Shown here: positions 42,535 to 51,780 of the stretch, in pieces
Layout of the letters: the number at the start of each line of letters is the position of its first letter
Position numbering within the stretch: position 1 is the stretch's first letter
NCBI RefSeq assembly: GCF_019396345.1
Contig: NZ_JAHKRM010000030.1
Coordinates: 62,001-126,000 of the forward strand
DNA: 64,000 nt
Source of the DNA: Nonomuraea guangzhouensis
Lineage (GTDB): Bacteria > Actinomycetota > Actinomycetes > Streptosporangiales > Streptosporangiaceae
Direction of reading: 5' to 3'
Notes under the pieces: model-generated
Database searches by the model: none
Seen by the model: the letters and a program-made list of their open reading frames with translations, nothing else
Told to the model about the DNA's origin: nothing
Made by a program: the position numbers and the translations under genes

Positions 42535-43631
42535 AGATCACAGGAGTTGAGCTGCGGCGGATCGCGATGCCGCTGGTGGCGCCGTTCCGCACCTCGTTCG
42601 GCACCGAGACGGCCCGTGACGTGCTGCTGGTGCGGGTGGTGACGCCCGACGCCGAAGGCTGGGGTGAGTGCGTGGCCATGTCGGAGCCGCTCTACTCCAG
42701 CGAGTACGTCGACGGCGCGGCCGAGGTGATCCGGCGCTTCCTGCTGCCCGCCCTGCCCCGCACCCTCGACGCGAACGCCGTCGGCCGGGCCCTGGAGCCG
42801 ATCAAGGGGCACCGGATGGCCAAGGCCGCCCTGGAGACTGCCGTGCTCGACGCCCAGCTCAGGGCGGCGGGCGAGTCGTTCGGCCGGTTCCTCGGCGCGG
42901 CCCGCGACCGGGTGCCGTGCGGCGTCTCCGTCGGCATCATGGACTCCATCCCGCAGCTGCTCGAGGCCGTCGAGGGCTACCTCGACGAGGGGTACGTGCG
43001 GATCAAGCTGAAGATCGAGCCCGGCTGGGACGTGGCGCCGGTCAGGGCGGTGCGCGAGCGGTTCGGCGACGACGTGCTGCTCCAGGTCGACGCGAACGCC
43101 GCCTACACGCTCGTGGACGCCCGCCAGCTGGCCAAGCTCGACGACTTCGGCCTGCTGCTCATCGAGCAGCCCCTGGCCAACGACGACTTCGTCCAGCACG
43201 CCAAGCTGGCCACCCAGCTCAAGACGCCGATCTGCCTGGACGAGTCGATCGAGTCGGCCGAGCACGCCGCGGCCGCGATCGCGCTGGGCTCGTGCTCGAT
43301 CGTCAACATCAAGCCCGGCCGGATCGGCGGCTATCTGGAGGCCCGCCGCATCCACGACCTGTGCCGGGCGAACGGGATCGCGGTGTGGTGCGGCGGCATG
43401 CTGGAGACCGGGCTCGGCCGGGCCGCGAACGTGGCGCTGGCCGCGCTGCCCGGGTTCACGCTGCCGGGCGACACCTCGGGGTCGCGCCGCTACTTCGCGA
43501 CCGACATCACCGAGCCGTTCGAGCTGAGCGACGGCCATCTGGCGGTGCCGACCGGGCCGGGCCTGGGCGTCGCGCCCATCCCGGCCGTGCTGGACGAGGT
43601 CACCACCGCCACCGAGTGGATCACCCTGTAA
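42531..43631 (+). CDS. N-succinylamino acid racemase / o-succinylbenzoate synthase-like enzyme
   Basis: This is a 366-residue enolase-superfamily protein starting at ATG 42531 within the ATGA overlap. The N-terminal capping domain has LRRIAMPLVAPFRTSFGTET and GWGECVAMSEPLYSSEY. Catalytic residues are complete: K159-x-K161 (RIKLKIEPGWD), metal ligands D187 (QVDANAAY), E212 (LIEQPLAND) and D237 (CLDESIES), and K261 (VNIKPGRIGG). This pattern equals the OSBS/NSAR subgroup. With the coupled N-acyltransferase and no menaquinone genes nearby, amino acid racemisation is the likely function. Its 3' end overlaps the convergent ATPase gene by 11 bp. Confidence 0.9.
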   Translation: MKITGVELRRIAMPLVAPFRTSFGTETARDVLLVRVVTPDAEGWGECVAMSEPLYSSEYVDGAAEVIRRFLLPALPRTLDANAVGRALEPIKGHRMAKAALETAVLDAQLRAAGESFGRFLGAARDRVPCGVSVGIMDSIPQLLEAVEGYLDEGYVRIKLKIEPGWDVAPVRAVRERFGDDVLLQVDANAAYTLVDARQLAKLDDFGLLLIEQPLANDDFVQHAKLATQLKTPICLDESIESAEHAAAAIALGSCSIVNIKPGRIGGYLEARRIHDLCRANGIAVWCGGMLETGLGRAANVALAALPGFTLPGDTSGSRRYFATDITEPFELSDGHLAVPTGPGLGVAPIPAVLDEVTTATEWITL

Positions 43632-44385
43632 GCCGGGGTACCGCCTCCAGCAGGGCGCGCGTGTAGTCGTGCGCGGGCTCGCCGACGACCTGCTCGGTGG
43701 GTCCCGCCTCGACGACGCGGCCCTGGTGCATGACCGCGACGACGTCGGAGACGTACCGGACGACGGCCAGGTTGTGCGAGATGAACAGCATCGACAGGCC
43801 CAGCTCGTCGCGGAGTGAGCGCACCAGGTTGAGCACCGCGCCCTGGACGGACACGTCGAGCGCGCTGGTGATCTCGTCGGCGACGAGCAGATCGGGCGCC
43901 GCGCCGAGCGCCCTGGCGACGGCGACCCGCTGCCGCTGTCCGCCGGACAGCTCGCGCGGGTAGCGTCCGGCCAGCTCCGCGGGGAGCGAGACGAGCCCCA
44001 GCAGCCGCTCCACCTCGGCCCCCCGCCCCGCGCGGTCGCGCCTGCCCAGCCGTCCCGCGCGGTCGCGTCCGCCCGGCCATCCCACGCGGTCGCGCCTGCC
44101 CGACCACCCCGCGCGATCCGGCCGCACCCCCTCCGCCACCGAGTCGCCGACCGTCATGCGCGGGTCCAGCGAGGCGTACGGGTCCTGGAAGACCATCTGG
44201 ACGTTCCGCGCCCCATCGATCCGGCCCGTGTACGGCACCAGGCCGCTCACCGCCCTGGCCAGGGACGACTTTCCCGACCCCGACTCGCCGACCAGCCCGA
44301 CGATCCGGCCAGGGGGGATCTCCAGCGTGACCCGGTCGACCGCGGTGAAGGCGCCGAAGCGCACGGTCAGGTCTTCGATGATCAC
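43621..44385 (-). CDS. Peptide-type ABC ATPase (DppF-like) with a repeat insertion
   Basis: This is a 254-residue protein. The GTG at 44385 overlaps the stop of the permease-ATPase gene (GTGA). Walker A is GESGSGKSSLARAV, Q-loop VFQDPYASLDPRMTV, signature LSGGQRQRVAVARAL and Walker B LLVADEITSALD. Between the Q-loop and signature, in the helical subdomain, there is an Arg/Gly-rich insertion made of 9-residue units (SGRRDRVGW, PGGRDRAGR) encoded by 27-bp repeats. The family C-terminal Cys motif is missing. It is the last gene of the second peptide-import operon. Confidence 0.88.
   Translation of the reverse strand: MIIEDLTVRFGAFTAVDRVTLEIPPGRIVGLVGESGSGKSSLARAVSGLVPYTGRIDGARNVQMVFQDPYASLDPRMTVGDSVAEGVRPDRAGWSGRRDRVGWPGGRDRAGRLGRRDRAGRGAEVERLLGLVSLPAELAGRYPRELSGGQRQRVAVARALGAAPDLLVADEITSALDVSVQGAVLNLVRSLRDELGLSMLFISHNLAVVRYVSDVVAVMHQGRVVEAGPTEQVVGEPAHDYTRALLEAVPRLTG
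44027..44125 (-). repeat. 27-bp in-frame tandem repeat in the ATPase gene
   Basis: CCC(G/A)CGCGGTCGCG begins at 44027, 44054 and 44081, with a diverged copy at 44108, so the period is exactly 27 bp. Each unit adds nine residues to the ATPase helical domain without breaking the frame. Confidence 0.85.
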
Positions 44386-46196
44386 GTGACCTCCCAGCAG
44401 GCCACGCGGCCCGCCACGCCGTACGGGATGAGCGGGGGACGTTCGGCGGCGCAGCGGGCGCTCGCCAGGGCGCACCTGTCCGCGAAGGCGCAGCCGGGGC
44501 CCACGTCCGAGGGGGCGGGCTGGCGGCCGGGGATGCTCGCGAGGGGCCGGTCCCGGTCGGTGTCCATGTCGGGCAGGGAGGCGATGAGCGCCCGCGTGTA
44601 CGGGTGCGCGGCCTCGGCGGCGAGCCGGGCGACGGGCAGTTCCTCCACGACCCGGCCCGCGTACATGACCATGACCCGGTCGCACAGCTCCCCCACCACG
44701 GCGATGTCGTGCGAGATGAACAGCGCGGCCGCGCCGGTCTCCTCGGTGACCTCGCGCAGCAGCCGCAGGATCTGCCGCTGTACGGTCACGTCGAGCGCGG
44801 TGGTCGGCTCGTCGGCGATGATCAGCCGCGGCGTGGCCATGAGGCCCATCGCGATCACCGCGCGCTGCCGCATGCCCCCGGACAGCTCGTGCGGATGCTG
44901 CCGGGCACGCGCGGCCGGGTCGGGCAGGTGGACATGGCCGAGCCGGTCCACGGCCCGCCGGTTCGCCTCGGCACGGCCGGCGCCCTGGTGCGCGATGGCC
45001 ACCTCGGCGAGCTGCCCGCCCACCCGGAGCGCCGGGTTGAGCGAGGCCATGGGGTCCTGGAACACCATGGCCAGCGCAGTGCCGAGCTCCTTGCCCGACA
45101 GCGTGGCCATGTCCCGGCCGCCGAGCAGCAGCCGTCCGTAAGTGACCGTGCCCGGGTAGGGGACGAGCCCGCCGATGGCCGCGGCGGTCAGGCTCTTGCC
45201 GCTGCCCGACTCCCCCACCAGGCCGACGATCTCGCCGGGCGCGATGGTCAGCGACAGCTCGCGTACAGGTGTCGCGCCGCCGGGGAACGCGACGGTCAGT
45301 CCCTTGACCTCCAGCACCGCGCCGGGATCCGGCTCGCCGGGGTTGGGCGGCACCGCCACGGCCGGCTTCTTCCCGGCCGGGGCGGTCCGGGCGGCGGCCT
45401 TGGCCATGGCGTCGCCCAGCAGGTTGAACCCGATGCCCGCGAGCGCCACGGCCGCCGCCGGGCCGAGCGCGACCTCGGGTGTGACGTAGATGCGGGCGAA
45501 CCCGTCGAACAGCAGCCGGCCCCAGTCGAAGGACGGCGGCTGCACGCCCAGGCCGAGGAACGACATCCCGGCCAGGCCGAGCAGCGCGCCGCCGAGCGCC
45601 TGGGTGAGCTGCAGGATGAGCGGCTCGGCGATGTTGGGCAGCACGTGCCCGGTCAGGACCCGGCGGCGGGACACGCCGAGCATGCGGGCGGCCGACACGT
45701 AGTCCGATCCGGCGACGGTGGCGGCCAGCGTCTGGGTGAGCCGGGCGAAGCCGGGCGCGATGGCGACCCCGATGCCCAGGACCGCGCCGCGGGCGCCCAG
45801 CCCGCTGACGACCGCGGTGAACATGGCCAGCAGCAGCCCGGGGAAGGCGACCAGGGCGTTGACCGCTCCGGTGATCAGCCGTGCTGCCCGGCCGGGCAGC
45901 ACGGACGGCAGGGCGCCGAGCACGATCCCGGCCAGGCCGCCGATGAGCGTGGCGGCCAGCGCCAGCGCCAGGGAGAACCGCCCGGCCACCAGCACCCTGG
46001 CGAGCAGGTCGCGGCCCAGGCTGTCGGTGCCGAGCGGGTGGGCGGCGGACGTGCCCTGGAGGATGGCCGCCGCGTCGATGCGCTCGGCGGTGGCGCCCCA
46101 GAGGGGCGGCCCGACGACGGCCAGCACGACCATGGCCGCGACCAGCGCGGCTCCGGCGACCGCGGCGGGGGTGCGGGGCAGCAGGCGAGGCTTCAC
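44382..46196 (-). CDS. Fused DppC-type permease and DppD-type ATPase
   Basis: This is a 604-residue single polypeptide. Residues about 1-270 are a DppC permease (HPLGTDSLGRDLLARVLVAG; EAA loop SAARMLGVSRRRVLTGHVLP; FLGLGVQPPSFDWG). A linker rich in Ala/Pro (about 272-295) joins a DppD ATPase: Walker A GESGSGKSLTAAAI, Q-loop VFQDPMASLNPALRV, signature LSGGMRQRAVIAMGL, Walker B LIIADEPTTALD and a C-terminal Cys motif (GCAFADRCALASARC). The GTG start directly follows the DppB stop. Fusions of this kind occur in actinomycetes and fix the subunit ratio. Confidence 0.9.
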   Translation of the reverse strand: MKPRLLPRTPAAVAGAALVAAMVVLAVVGPPLWGATAERIDAAAILQGTSAAHPLGTDSLGRDLLARVLVAGRFSLALALAATLIGGLAGIVLGALPSVLPGRAARLITGAVNALVAFPGLLLAMFTAVVSGLGARGAVLGIGVAIAPGFARLTQTLAATVAGSDYVSAARMLGVSRRRVLTGHVLPNIAEPLILQLTQALGGALLGLAGMSFLGLGVQPPSFDWGRLLFDGFARIYVTPEVALGPAAAVALAGIGFNLLGDAMAKAAARTAPAGKKPAVAVPPNPGEPDPGAVLEVKGLTVAFPGGATPVRELSLTIAPGEIVGLVGESGSGKSLTAAAIGGLVPYPGTVTYGRLLLGGRDMATLSGKELGTALAMVFQDPMASLNPALRVGGQLAEVAIAHQGAGRAEANRRAVDRLGHVHLPDPAARARQHPHELSGGMRQRAVIAMGLMATPRLIIADEPTTALDVTVQRQILRLLREVTEETGAAALFISHDIAVVGELCDRVMVMYAGRVVEELPVARLAAEAAHPYTRALIASLPDMDTDRDRPLASIPGRQPAPSDVGPGCAFADRCALASARCAAERPPLIPYGVAGRVACWEVT

Positions 46197-47171
46197 TTAC
46201 GCCTCTCTGATCTTGGAGGTGGGGTCGAGCGCGGCCAGGGCCAGGTCGACGGCGAGGTTCACGACGAGCACGATCGCGCCGTAGACGAGGATGACGCCCT
46301 GGGCGACCGGATAGTCCTTCTGCGTGATCGACTCGACGATCTTCAGGCCGAGCCCCGGCCAGGCGAAGACGTACTCGACCAGCACGCTGCCCGCGATCAG
46401 CGCCGAGAGCAGCAGGCCGCCCAGCGTGAGGGTGGCGGTGAGCGTGTTGGGCAGCACGTGCCGGAGATAGAGGCGGGCGGCGGGCAGGCGTTTGGCGCGC
46501 GCCAGCCGTACGTAGTCGGAGCCCAGCTCGCGCAGCGTCTCCGCGCGGGAGATGCGGGCGATCATCGCGACCGGGCCGATCGCCAGGGCGAGGACGGGCA
46601 GCACGTACGAGGCGGCGCCCACCTTGCCCGCGGGCGGGAACGCGCCGAGACCGATGGCGAAGACGGTCACCAGCGCGATCGAGTACAGGAACTCGGGCAC
46701 GGCGACGGCGGTGCCGGTCACGGTGCTGAAGGCGTACTCGGTGCCGCGGTTGCGGCCGTTCTCGGTGCGGACCGCCGCCCACATGCCGAGCGGCACCGCC
46801 AGCAGCAGCGCCACCGCGGTCGCCAGCAGGGCCAGGGCCAGCGTGTTGGGCAGCCGGCCGGCGACGATCTCGCCGACCGGCTCCCCTGACAGGAACGAGG
46901 TCCCGAAATTTCCGGACAGCACGTGGCCCGTGTAGGTGAGGAACTGCTCGGGGATCGACCGGTCGAGCCCCAGCGCCGCCGTACGAGCCTGGACGGCCTC
47001 GATCGGCGCGGCCGGCCCGAGCGAGGCCCGGACCGGATCGCCGGGAATGAGGTGGATCATCGCGAAGGACGCGACGAGCAACGCGGCGAGCGAGAGGGCG
47101 AACCGCACGGCCTGCCGCACCACCCAGCGCGGCCCCGACCTTCGGGCCCGTACCCTCTGGAGGTCGCGCAC
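46197..47171 (-). CDS. Peptide-type ABC permease (DppB-like)
   Basis: This is a 324-residue membrane protein with a GTG start directly after the SBP stop. FALSLAALLVASFAMIHLIP, GDPVRASLGPAAPIE and the EAA loop (DYVRLARAKRLPAARLYLRH) are typical DppB/OppB features. There are six membrane segments. It pairs with the permease half of the fusion protein. Confidence 0.9.
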   Translation of the reverse strand: MRDLQRVRARRSGPRWVVRQAVRFALSLAALLVASFAMIHLIPGDPVRASLGPAAPIEAVQARTAALGLDRSIPEQFLTYTGHVLSGNFGTSFLSGEPVGEIVAGRLPNTLALALLATAVALLLAVPLGMWAAVRTENGRNRGTEYAFSTVTGTAVAVPEFLYSIALVTVFAIGLGAFPPAGKVGAASYVLPVLALAIGPVAMIARISRAETLRELGSDYVRLARAKRLPAARLYLRHVLPNTLTATLTLGGLLLSALIAGSVLVEYVFAWPGLGLKIVESITQKDYPVAQGVILVYGAIVLVVNLAVDLALAALDPTSKIREA

Positions 47172-48743
47172 TCAGCCTCCCTGCGTGAGGCGGATCGAGG
47201 TCGGCACGACGTCCCCGGCCGTCACGGTGAACGTGGCGTTCTTGGCGGCGGCCAGGACGGTGTTCTCCACGACCGGCACCAGATCGCCGTTCTCGAACAG
47301 CGCCGACTCCGCCTCCAGCCAGAGCTCGCAGCCTTCGGCCGCGGGCAGTTTCGCGGCCCGTGCGATGAGCGACTCGTAGCGGGTGTTGGCCAGGTGGGCG
47401 AAGTTGGCGCCCTTGGGCGCGGCCGGTCCCGACAGGAAGCCGACGAGCTGGGTCGGCAGCGTGACGGCGATCGGCAGCCAGATGGCGTCCCAGTCCTGGG
47501 TGACGTTGAGCGACTCGGCCAGCTTGGCGTCGATGATGCCGTTCAGCTTCACCTCGACGCCGGCCTTCTTCCAGGCCGCGGCCAGGTACTCGGCCGCGGC
47601 CTGGACCCCGGATCCCCTGGTGGTGGGGTAGACGAAGCGCAGCGTCAGCCGCTTGCCGTCCTTGACCCGGACGCCGTCGGCGCCCGCTCGCCACCCCGCC
47701 GCGTCCAGCGCCGCGCCGGCCGCGGCCTGGTCGTAGGCCGGCAGGTGCCCGGCGACGGTGTCGCCCTGGCAGGGCCGGGGATCGAGGACGAGCCCGGTGA
47801 CGGGCCGGCCGGTGCCGCTGGCCGCGATCCCGGCCAGTTCCTTGAGGTTGACGGCCTGGGTGAGCGCCTTGCGTACGGCCGGGTCGTGGGCGGGCCGGTC
47901 GTCGCCCTGATGGTAGAAGAACTGGCCGTTCCCGAAGGGCAGGACGTTCTTGACGACTCCCGGGGTGGCCGCCACGCGGGCGCGGTCGGGGCCGTAGAAG
48001 ACGGCGCCGTTGAGCGTGCCGGAGACGAGCAGGTTGGCGGCGGTCTGCTCGTTGGGCACGACCTTCAGCGTGACCGTCTCGGGCAGGTCCTTGGCCGTGG
48101 TGCCGCCGGGACCCCAGACGTACTCCCTGCGGACCTTGAACGTGTAGTGGTCGCCCGAGACCGCCTCGGTGAGCCGGTAGGGGCCGGAGCCGGAGGTGCC
48201 GTGGGCGAGCACCGAGCGGTCCTTGACGCCCTTGCCGCACACGATGAACATCGTCTGGGTGCTCTGCAGGATGAAGCTGAAGGGCTCGGGCGTGGACAGG
48301 GTCACGGTGCCCGCCGCGTCGTCCGCCTTGGCCTTCATCCCGATGGGCACGACAACGCCGTAGATGGGCGACTTGGTGGCCGGGTCGGCGACATGGTTGA
48401 CGGTGTCGGCCACGTCGGAGGGGGTCAGCTTGGCGCCGTCGGAGCAGGTGGCGTCGCCGCGCAGGGTGAAGGTCACCGAGTCGGGCTTGACCTGCCACTT
48501 CTCGGCGAGTCCCGGGACGATCCGGCCGTCGGCGCCGACGTCGACGAGCGTGTCGTAGGCGAATTTGAGCACCTGGTTGGTGACCGACAGCACGCCCATG
48601 GCGGGGTCGAGCGCCCCGGGATCGGCGCTGATGGCGAAGGTGAACGTGCCGCCGGTGACGGGCGTGCCCGTCTTCGTGCCCGCTGTGCCGCCGCAGGCCG
48701 CGGCCAGCAGGGCCAACGCGACGAGCACCGCTGGTGTTCTCAT
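47172..48743 (-). CDS. ABC transporter substrate-binding lipoprotein (family 5)
   Basis: This is a 523-residue lipoprotein starting at the ATG 48743; upstream in-frame sequence is not coding. The signal ends LALLAAACGG with the lipid Cys at residue 17. Family 5 patterns are ADPGALDPAMGVLSVTNQ, VTFTLRGDATCSDGAKLTPS and GSGPYRLTEA. A Cys in GDATCSDG and others suggest a disulfide typical of some members. It binds peptides or similar ligands. It is the first gene of the transporter, 98 bp downstream of the PucR gene on the same strand. Confidence 0.9.
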   Translation of the reverse strand: MRTPAVLVALALLAAACGGTAGTKTGTPVTGGTFTFAISADPGALDPAMGVLSVTNQVLKFAYDTLVDVGADGRIVPGLAEKWQVKPDSVTFTLRGDATCSDGAKLTPSDVADTVNHVADPATKSPIYGVVVPIGMKAKADDAAGTVTLSTPEPFSFILQSTQTMFIVCGKGVKDRSVLAHGTSGSGPYRLTEAVSGDHYTFKVRREYVWGPGGTTAKDLPETVTLKVVPNEQTAANLLVSGTLNGAVFYGPDRARVAATPGVVKNVLPFGNGQFFYHQGDDRPAHDPAVRKALTQAVNLKELAGIAASGTGRPVTGLVLDPRPCQGDTVAGHLPAYDQAAAGAALDAAGWRAGADGVRVKDGKRLTLRFVYPTTRGSGVQAAAEYLAAAWKKAGVEVKLNGIIDAKLAESLNVTQDWDAIWLPIAVTLPTQLVGFLSGPAAPKGANFAHLANTRYESLIARAAKLPAAEGCELWLEAESALFENGDLVPVVENTVLAAAKNATFTVTAGDVVPTSIRLTQGG

Positions 48744-48841
48744 GGGGGGCGCTCCAGGGGGTGTGGTCCGAAGCACCACCCTCGCCGCTGGCCGTAGATC
48801 GTTCTTCGTGCCCGGCCACGAAAAGCGCGGCGGGCATGGTG

Positions 48842-50425
48842 CTAGCGCCCGAAGATGCGCATCTGGAGCATGACGGTGAGCCGGGCTTCGGCGTCGGACA
48901 GGTCCAGGCCGCTGATCTCGGTGAGCCGCTTGAGCCGGTACCTGAAGGTGTTGGCGTGCACGTGGACCCGCGCCGAGGCGGCGTTGACGTCGCCGAACGC
49001 GTCGAGGTAGGCCCGCAGCGTGGCGACCAGCTCGCTGCCGTGCTCGGCGTCGTGTTCGAGCAGCCGCTGGTAGGGGCCGGTCGGCGCCTGGTCCTCCGCG
49101 GCCGCCACGTCGGCGACCTGGAGCAGCAGCGACTCGAAGTGCACGGCCGTGTAGCCGGCGACCTGGCCCGCCGCGCCGCGGGCGAGCAGCACGCGGAGCG
49201 CCCGGTCGGCGTCCGCGCGGGATCTGGCGACCTGGGCGAGGCTGGCGGCCAGGCGGCCGACGCCGATGCTGGCGGAGTGCCGAGGCCCGACCCTGGCCAG
49301 GAAGCTCTCGGCGACGCGTACGGCCCGCGTCTCCTCCTCGCCGCCCGCCTGGAGCGGCAGCACGGCGTAGGCCACCGAGCCGACGAGCGCGGCGGCCGCC
49401 TTGGGGTGGATGGCGCCGACGTGCAGCGCGAGCGCGTCGGCGAAGCGCTGCCGGTCGCTCTCGCCGCGCGCCGGGTCGTCGTCGGCGCCGTGCGCGAGCT
49501 GGGCGGCGAGCACGCACAGCCGGGCGGTGGCGATGCCGAGCCGCGCGGCGGCCTCGGGCGCGTCGGCGCCGCCCGCGAGCACGGTGGACAGCAGGTCGGC
49601 ACGGAGCCACCGCTGGGTGTCGGCCCCGGCCCGCTCACGCAGCAGCTGCAGGGCGACGATCTTGGCCGCGTCGGTGAGGGCGCGCTGCCGCTGGGCGGTG
49701 AGCGGCTCGCGGACCGCGACCCAGATGGAGCCGAGGATCTCGTCGCCCGTCCGCACGGCGATGGCCACCCGGTTGATGCTGCCGTCGTGGAGTTCGACGT
49801 AGACGGGCTCGCGGCTCTGGTAGAGCTGCTTGAAGAAGCCGAGCTCGTCGAGCATCCGCTGGTAGCGCTCGGGCACCTGGCGGCCGAGCACGGTCTCGAT
49901 CCGGCCCGGGTCGGCCTCGTGCTGCCGTTCGGAGTAGGCCAGCACCCGCGAGGACCTGTCCTCGATCGTGACGGGCGCGTCGAGCAGCGCGCAGACGGCG
50001 TTGGCCAGCGAGAACAGATCGCCCTGCGGCCCCTCCCCCGGCCCGGCCAGGTCGCCCTCGGCCAGCAGGGAGCGCACCAGGGCGGCGACCTGGGCCCAGG
50101 AGGCCGCCCTGGTGAGGCCGAGCACGGCCACGCCGGTCTCCAGCACGGCCGCGCGTACCTGCTCGTCCACGTCCACGGGCAGTTTGACCACCACGCCGGC
50201 CGCTCCCGGAGTCCGCGTGAGCAGCTCGCGGATCTCCGCCGGGCCGTGCACGCCGACCGCCAGCAGGATGCCGCCCGGCGGGACGATCAGCTCGTCGAGC
50301 GGGTCGAAGATGTGCACCCCGGTCACCTCGACGTCGAGGTCGCCCGGCGAGGCGGCCACGTCGATCACGGTGCTGCCCAGGTCGTGCAGGATCCGTCCGA
50401 GGCTGGCGCGTGGGCGGTCGTTCAT
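48842..50425 (-). CDS. PucR-family transcriptional regulator (CdaR-like)
   Basis: This is a 527-residue protein with the ATG at 50425. The N-terminal PucR domain (about residues 10-130) has VEVTGVHIFDPLDELIVPPG. A middle GAF-like/GGDEF-like part has RHSASIGVGRLAASLAQV. The C-terminal HTH (about 470-527) has LVATLRAYLDAFGDVNAAS, VHVHANTFRYRLKRLTEISG. It is likely to control the adjoining transporter and hydrolase genes in response to their substrate. It lies 56 bp after the beta-lactamase-like gene, on the same strand. Confidence 0.9.
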   Translation of the reverse strand: MNDRPRASLGRILHDLGSTVIDVAASPGDLDVEVTGVHIFDPLDELIVPPGGILLAVGVHGPAEIRELLTRTPGAAGVVVKLPVDVDEQVRAAVLETGVAVLGLTRAASWAQVAALVRSLLAEGDLAGPGEGPQGDLFSLANAVCALLDAPVTIEDRSSRVLAYSERQHEADPGRIETVLGRQVPERYQRMLDELGFFKQLYQSREPVYVELHDGSINRVAIAVRTGDEILGSIWVAVREPLTAQRQRALTDAAKIVALQLLRERAGADTQRWLRADLLSTVLAGGADAPEAAARLGIATARLCVLAAQLAHGADDDPARGESDRQRFADALALHVGAIHPKAAAALVGSVAYAVLPLQAGGEEETRAVRVAESFLARVGPRHSASIGVGRLAASLAQVARSRADADRALRVLLARGAAGQVAGYTAVHFESLLLQVADVAAAEDQAPTGPYQRLLEHDAEHGSELVATLRAYLDAFGDVNAASARVHVHANTFRYRLKRLTEISGLDLSDAEARLTVMLQMRIFGR

Positions 50426-50481
50426 CCACTCACCGTAGTCGGGTCCCCGATCGGCGCGCGGGCGGCCGCTCGCCCGCATGA

Positions 50482-51780
50482 TCAGCTGATCTTCGGGGTG
50501 GCGCGCGCTCCCACATGGATGTACGGCGAGCCGTCCGCGAGCCGGTAGAACACGGCGGACATCCACTCGGGGTCCCCGTCCTGGCGGCCGACGAAGGTCA
50601 CCTCGTCCACGGGGATGAACTTCATCTCCATGGGCTCCTGGAGCGCGGCGAGAGCGCCGGTGGCCTCGCCGTACATCCACAGGTCACCGTCGCGGACGGT
50701 CAGCGTGGTGCGGAACCCGGCCCGCTCGTACACGCCCGCGTACCCGTCCACCTCGACCTGGACGGGCGTCGCGGGCGGGCCGAGCCTGGCCGGCACGGTC
50801 AGGCCGTCGAGCTCGGCGAACAGCTCGGTGGCGACGGCGCGCGTGAACGCGCCGCTGTGGCCGCCGTTGGCGGTGACGCACACGATCGTGCCGGTGTCCG
50901 GTACGGCCCAGAGCATGGCGTGCTGGCCGATGGTGTTGCCGCCGTGGGAGATGACCTGGTGACCGTCCCACTCGTCGAGGATCCAGCCGAGGCCCCACTG
51001 CTTGCCCAGCGCGTACGGGTTGGGGATGTCGATCTGCGGCTCCCACAGGGCGCGCGGGTCGTCCAGGAGGCCGCCTTCGAGGTGGGCTCGGGCGAAGGCG
51101 ACCACGTCGGCGGGGCGCGCGCAGATGAGCCCGGCGGGCCCGGCCGAGCGCATGAGACCCCAGACGGGGGCGGTCCCGCCGTCCATGTGGCCCATGGCGG
51201 CGCGGAAGCGCAGCACGTCCTCCGGCAGGGTCCAGGTGTGGGTGAGGCCGAGCGGTTCGACGATCTGCTCGCGCAGCACGTCGTCCCAGCGCTTGCCCTC
51301 GAGCTTCTCCAGGATCCGGCCGGCGATGGTGAAGCCGGAGTTGCAGTAGGACTGGGTGGCGCCGAGCGGGTGGTTCTGGGCCAGGTCGGCGCAGGCCTCG
51401 ACGTACTTCTCCACGCAGTCGTCGCCGCGGCCGGTGTCGAGGAACAGGTCGCCGTCGATGCCGCTGGTGTGGGAGAGCAGGTGCCTGACCGTGACGGCCT
51501 TGGTGACCTCCGGATCGGCCACCCTGAACTCGGGCAGCACCTCGGCCACCGGCGTGTCGAGCGTCAGCCGGCCGCGTTCGACCTGCCGCATGAGCAGGGT
51601 CGCGGTCCACACCTTGGTGACGGAGCCGATCTGGAACAGCGAGTCGGGAGTCGCCTCGACGCCGGTGTCCTTGTTGAGCGTCCCCGCGGCGAACTCGTGC
51701 ACCTCGCCCCGGTGCAGGTAGGCCAGCGCGGCCCCCGGCACCTCGTGCTCGGCGATCAGCTCGGCGAGCCGGTGACCCAT
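50482..51780 (-). CDS. Serine hydrolase, class C beta-lactamase / D-aminopeptidase-like
   Basis: This is a 432-residue protein. The active-site motif SVTK is at residues 53-56 (IGSVTKVWTATLL), the Tyr motif is YCNSG and the third motif HGGN lies in VISHGGNTIGQH. No signal peptide is visible, so it acts in the cytoplasm. A C-terminal beta-barrel domain of about 100 residues (VEVDGYAGVYERAGFR) is typical of family S12 D-aminopeptidases/esterases. Its 5' end overlaps the S9 gene by 25 bp; a GTG at 51792 is an alternative start. In this island hydrolysis of D-amino acid peptides is plausible but unproven. Confidence 0.88.
   Translation of the reverse strand: MGHRLAELIAEHEVPGAALAYLHRGEVHEFAAGTLNKDTGVEATPDSLFQIGSVTKVWTATLLMRQVERGRLTLDTPVAEVLPEFRVADPEVTKAVTVRHLLSHTSGIDGDLFLDTGRGDDCVEKYVEACADLAQNHPLGATQSYCNSGFTIAGRILEKLEGKRWDDVLREQIVEPLGLTHTWTLPEDVLRFRAAMGHMDGGTAPVWGLMRSAGPAGLICARPADVVAFARAHLEGGLLDDPRALWEPQIDIPNPYALGKQWGLGWILDEWDGHQVISHGGNTIGQHAMLWAVPDTGTIVCVTANGGHSGAFTRAVATELFAELDGLTVPARLGPPATPVQVEVDGYAGVYERAGFRTTLTVRDGDLWMYGEATGALAALQEPMEMKFIPVDEVTFVGRQDGDPEWMSAVFYRLADGSPYIHVGARATPKIS

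Noticed and set aside
43621..49638. A 2005-codon open frame on the minus strand
   Set aside because: Only its last 254 codons (from GTG 44385) are a real ATPase gene. The rest is an out-of-frame shadow of the fusion, permease, SBP and PucR genes, low in complexity and rich in Arg/Gly/Pro.
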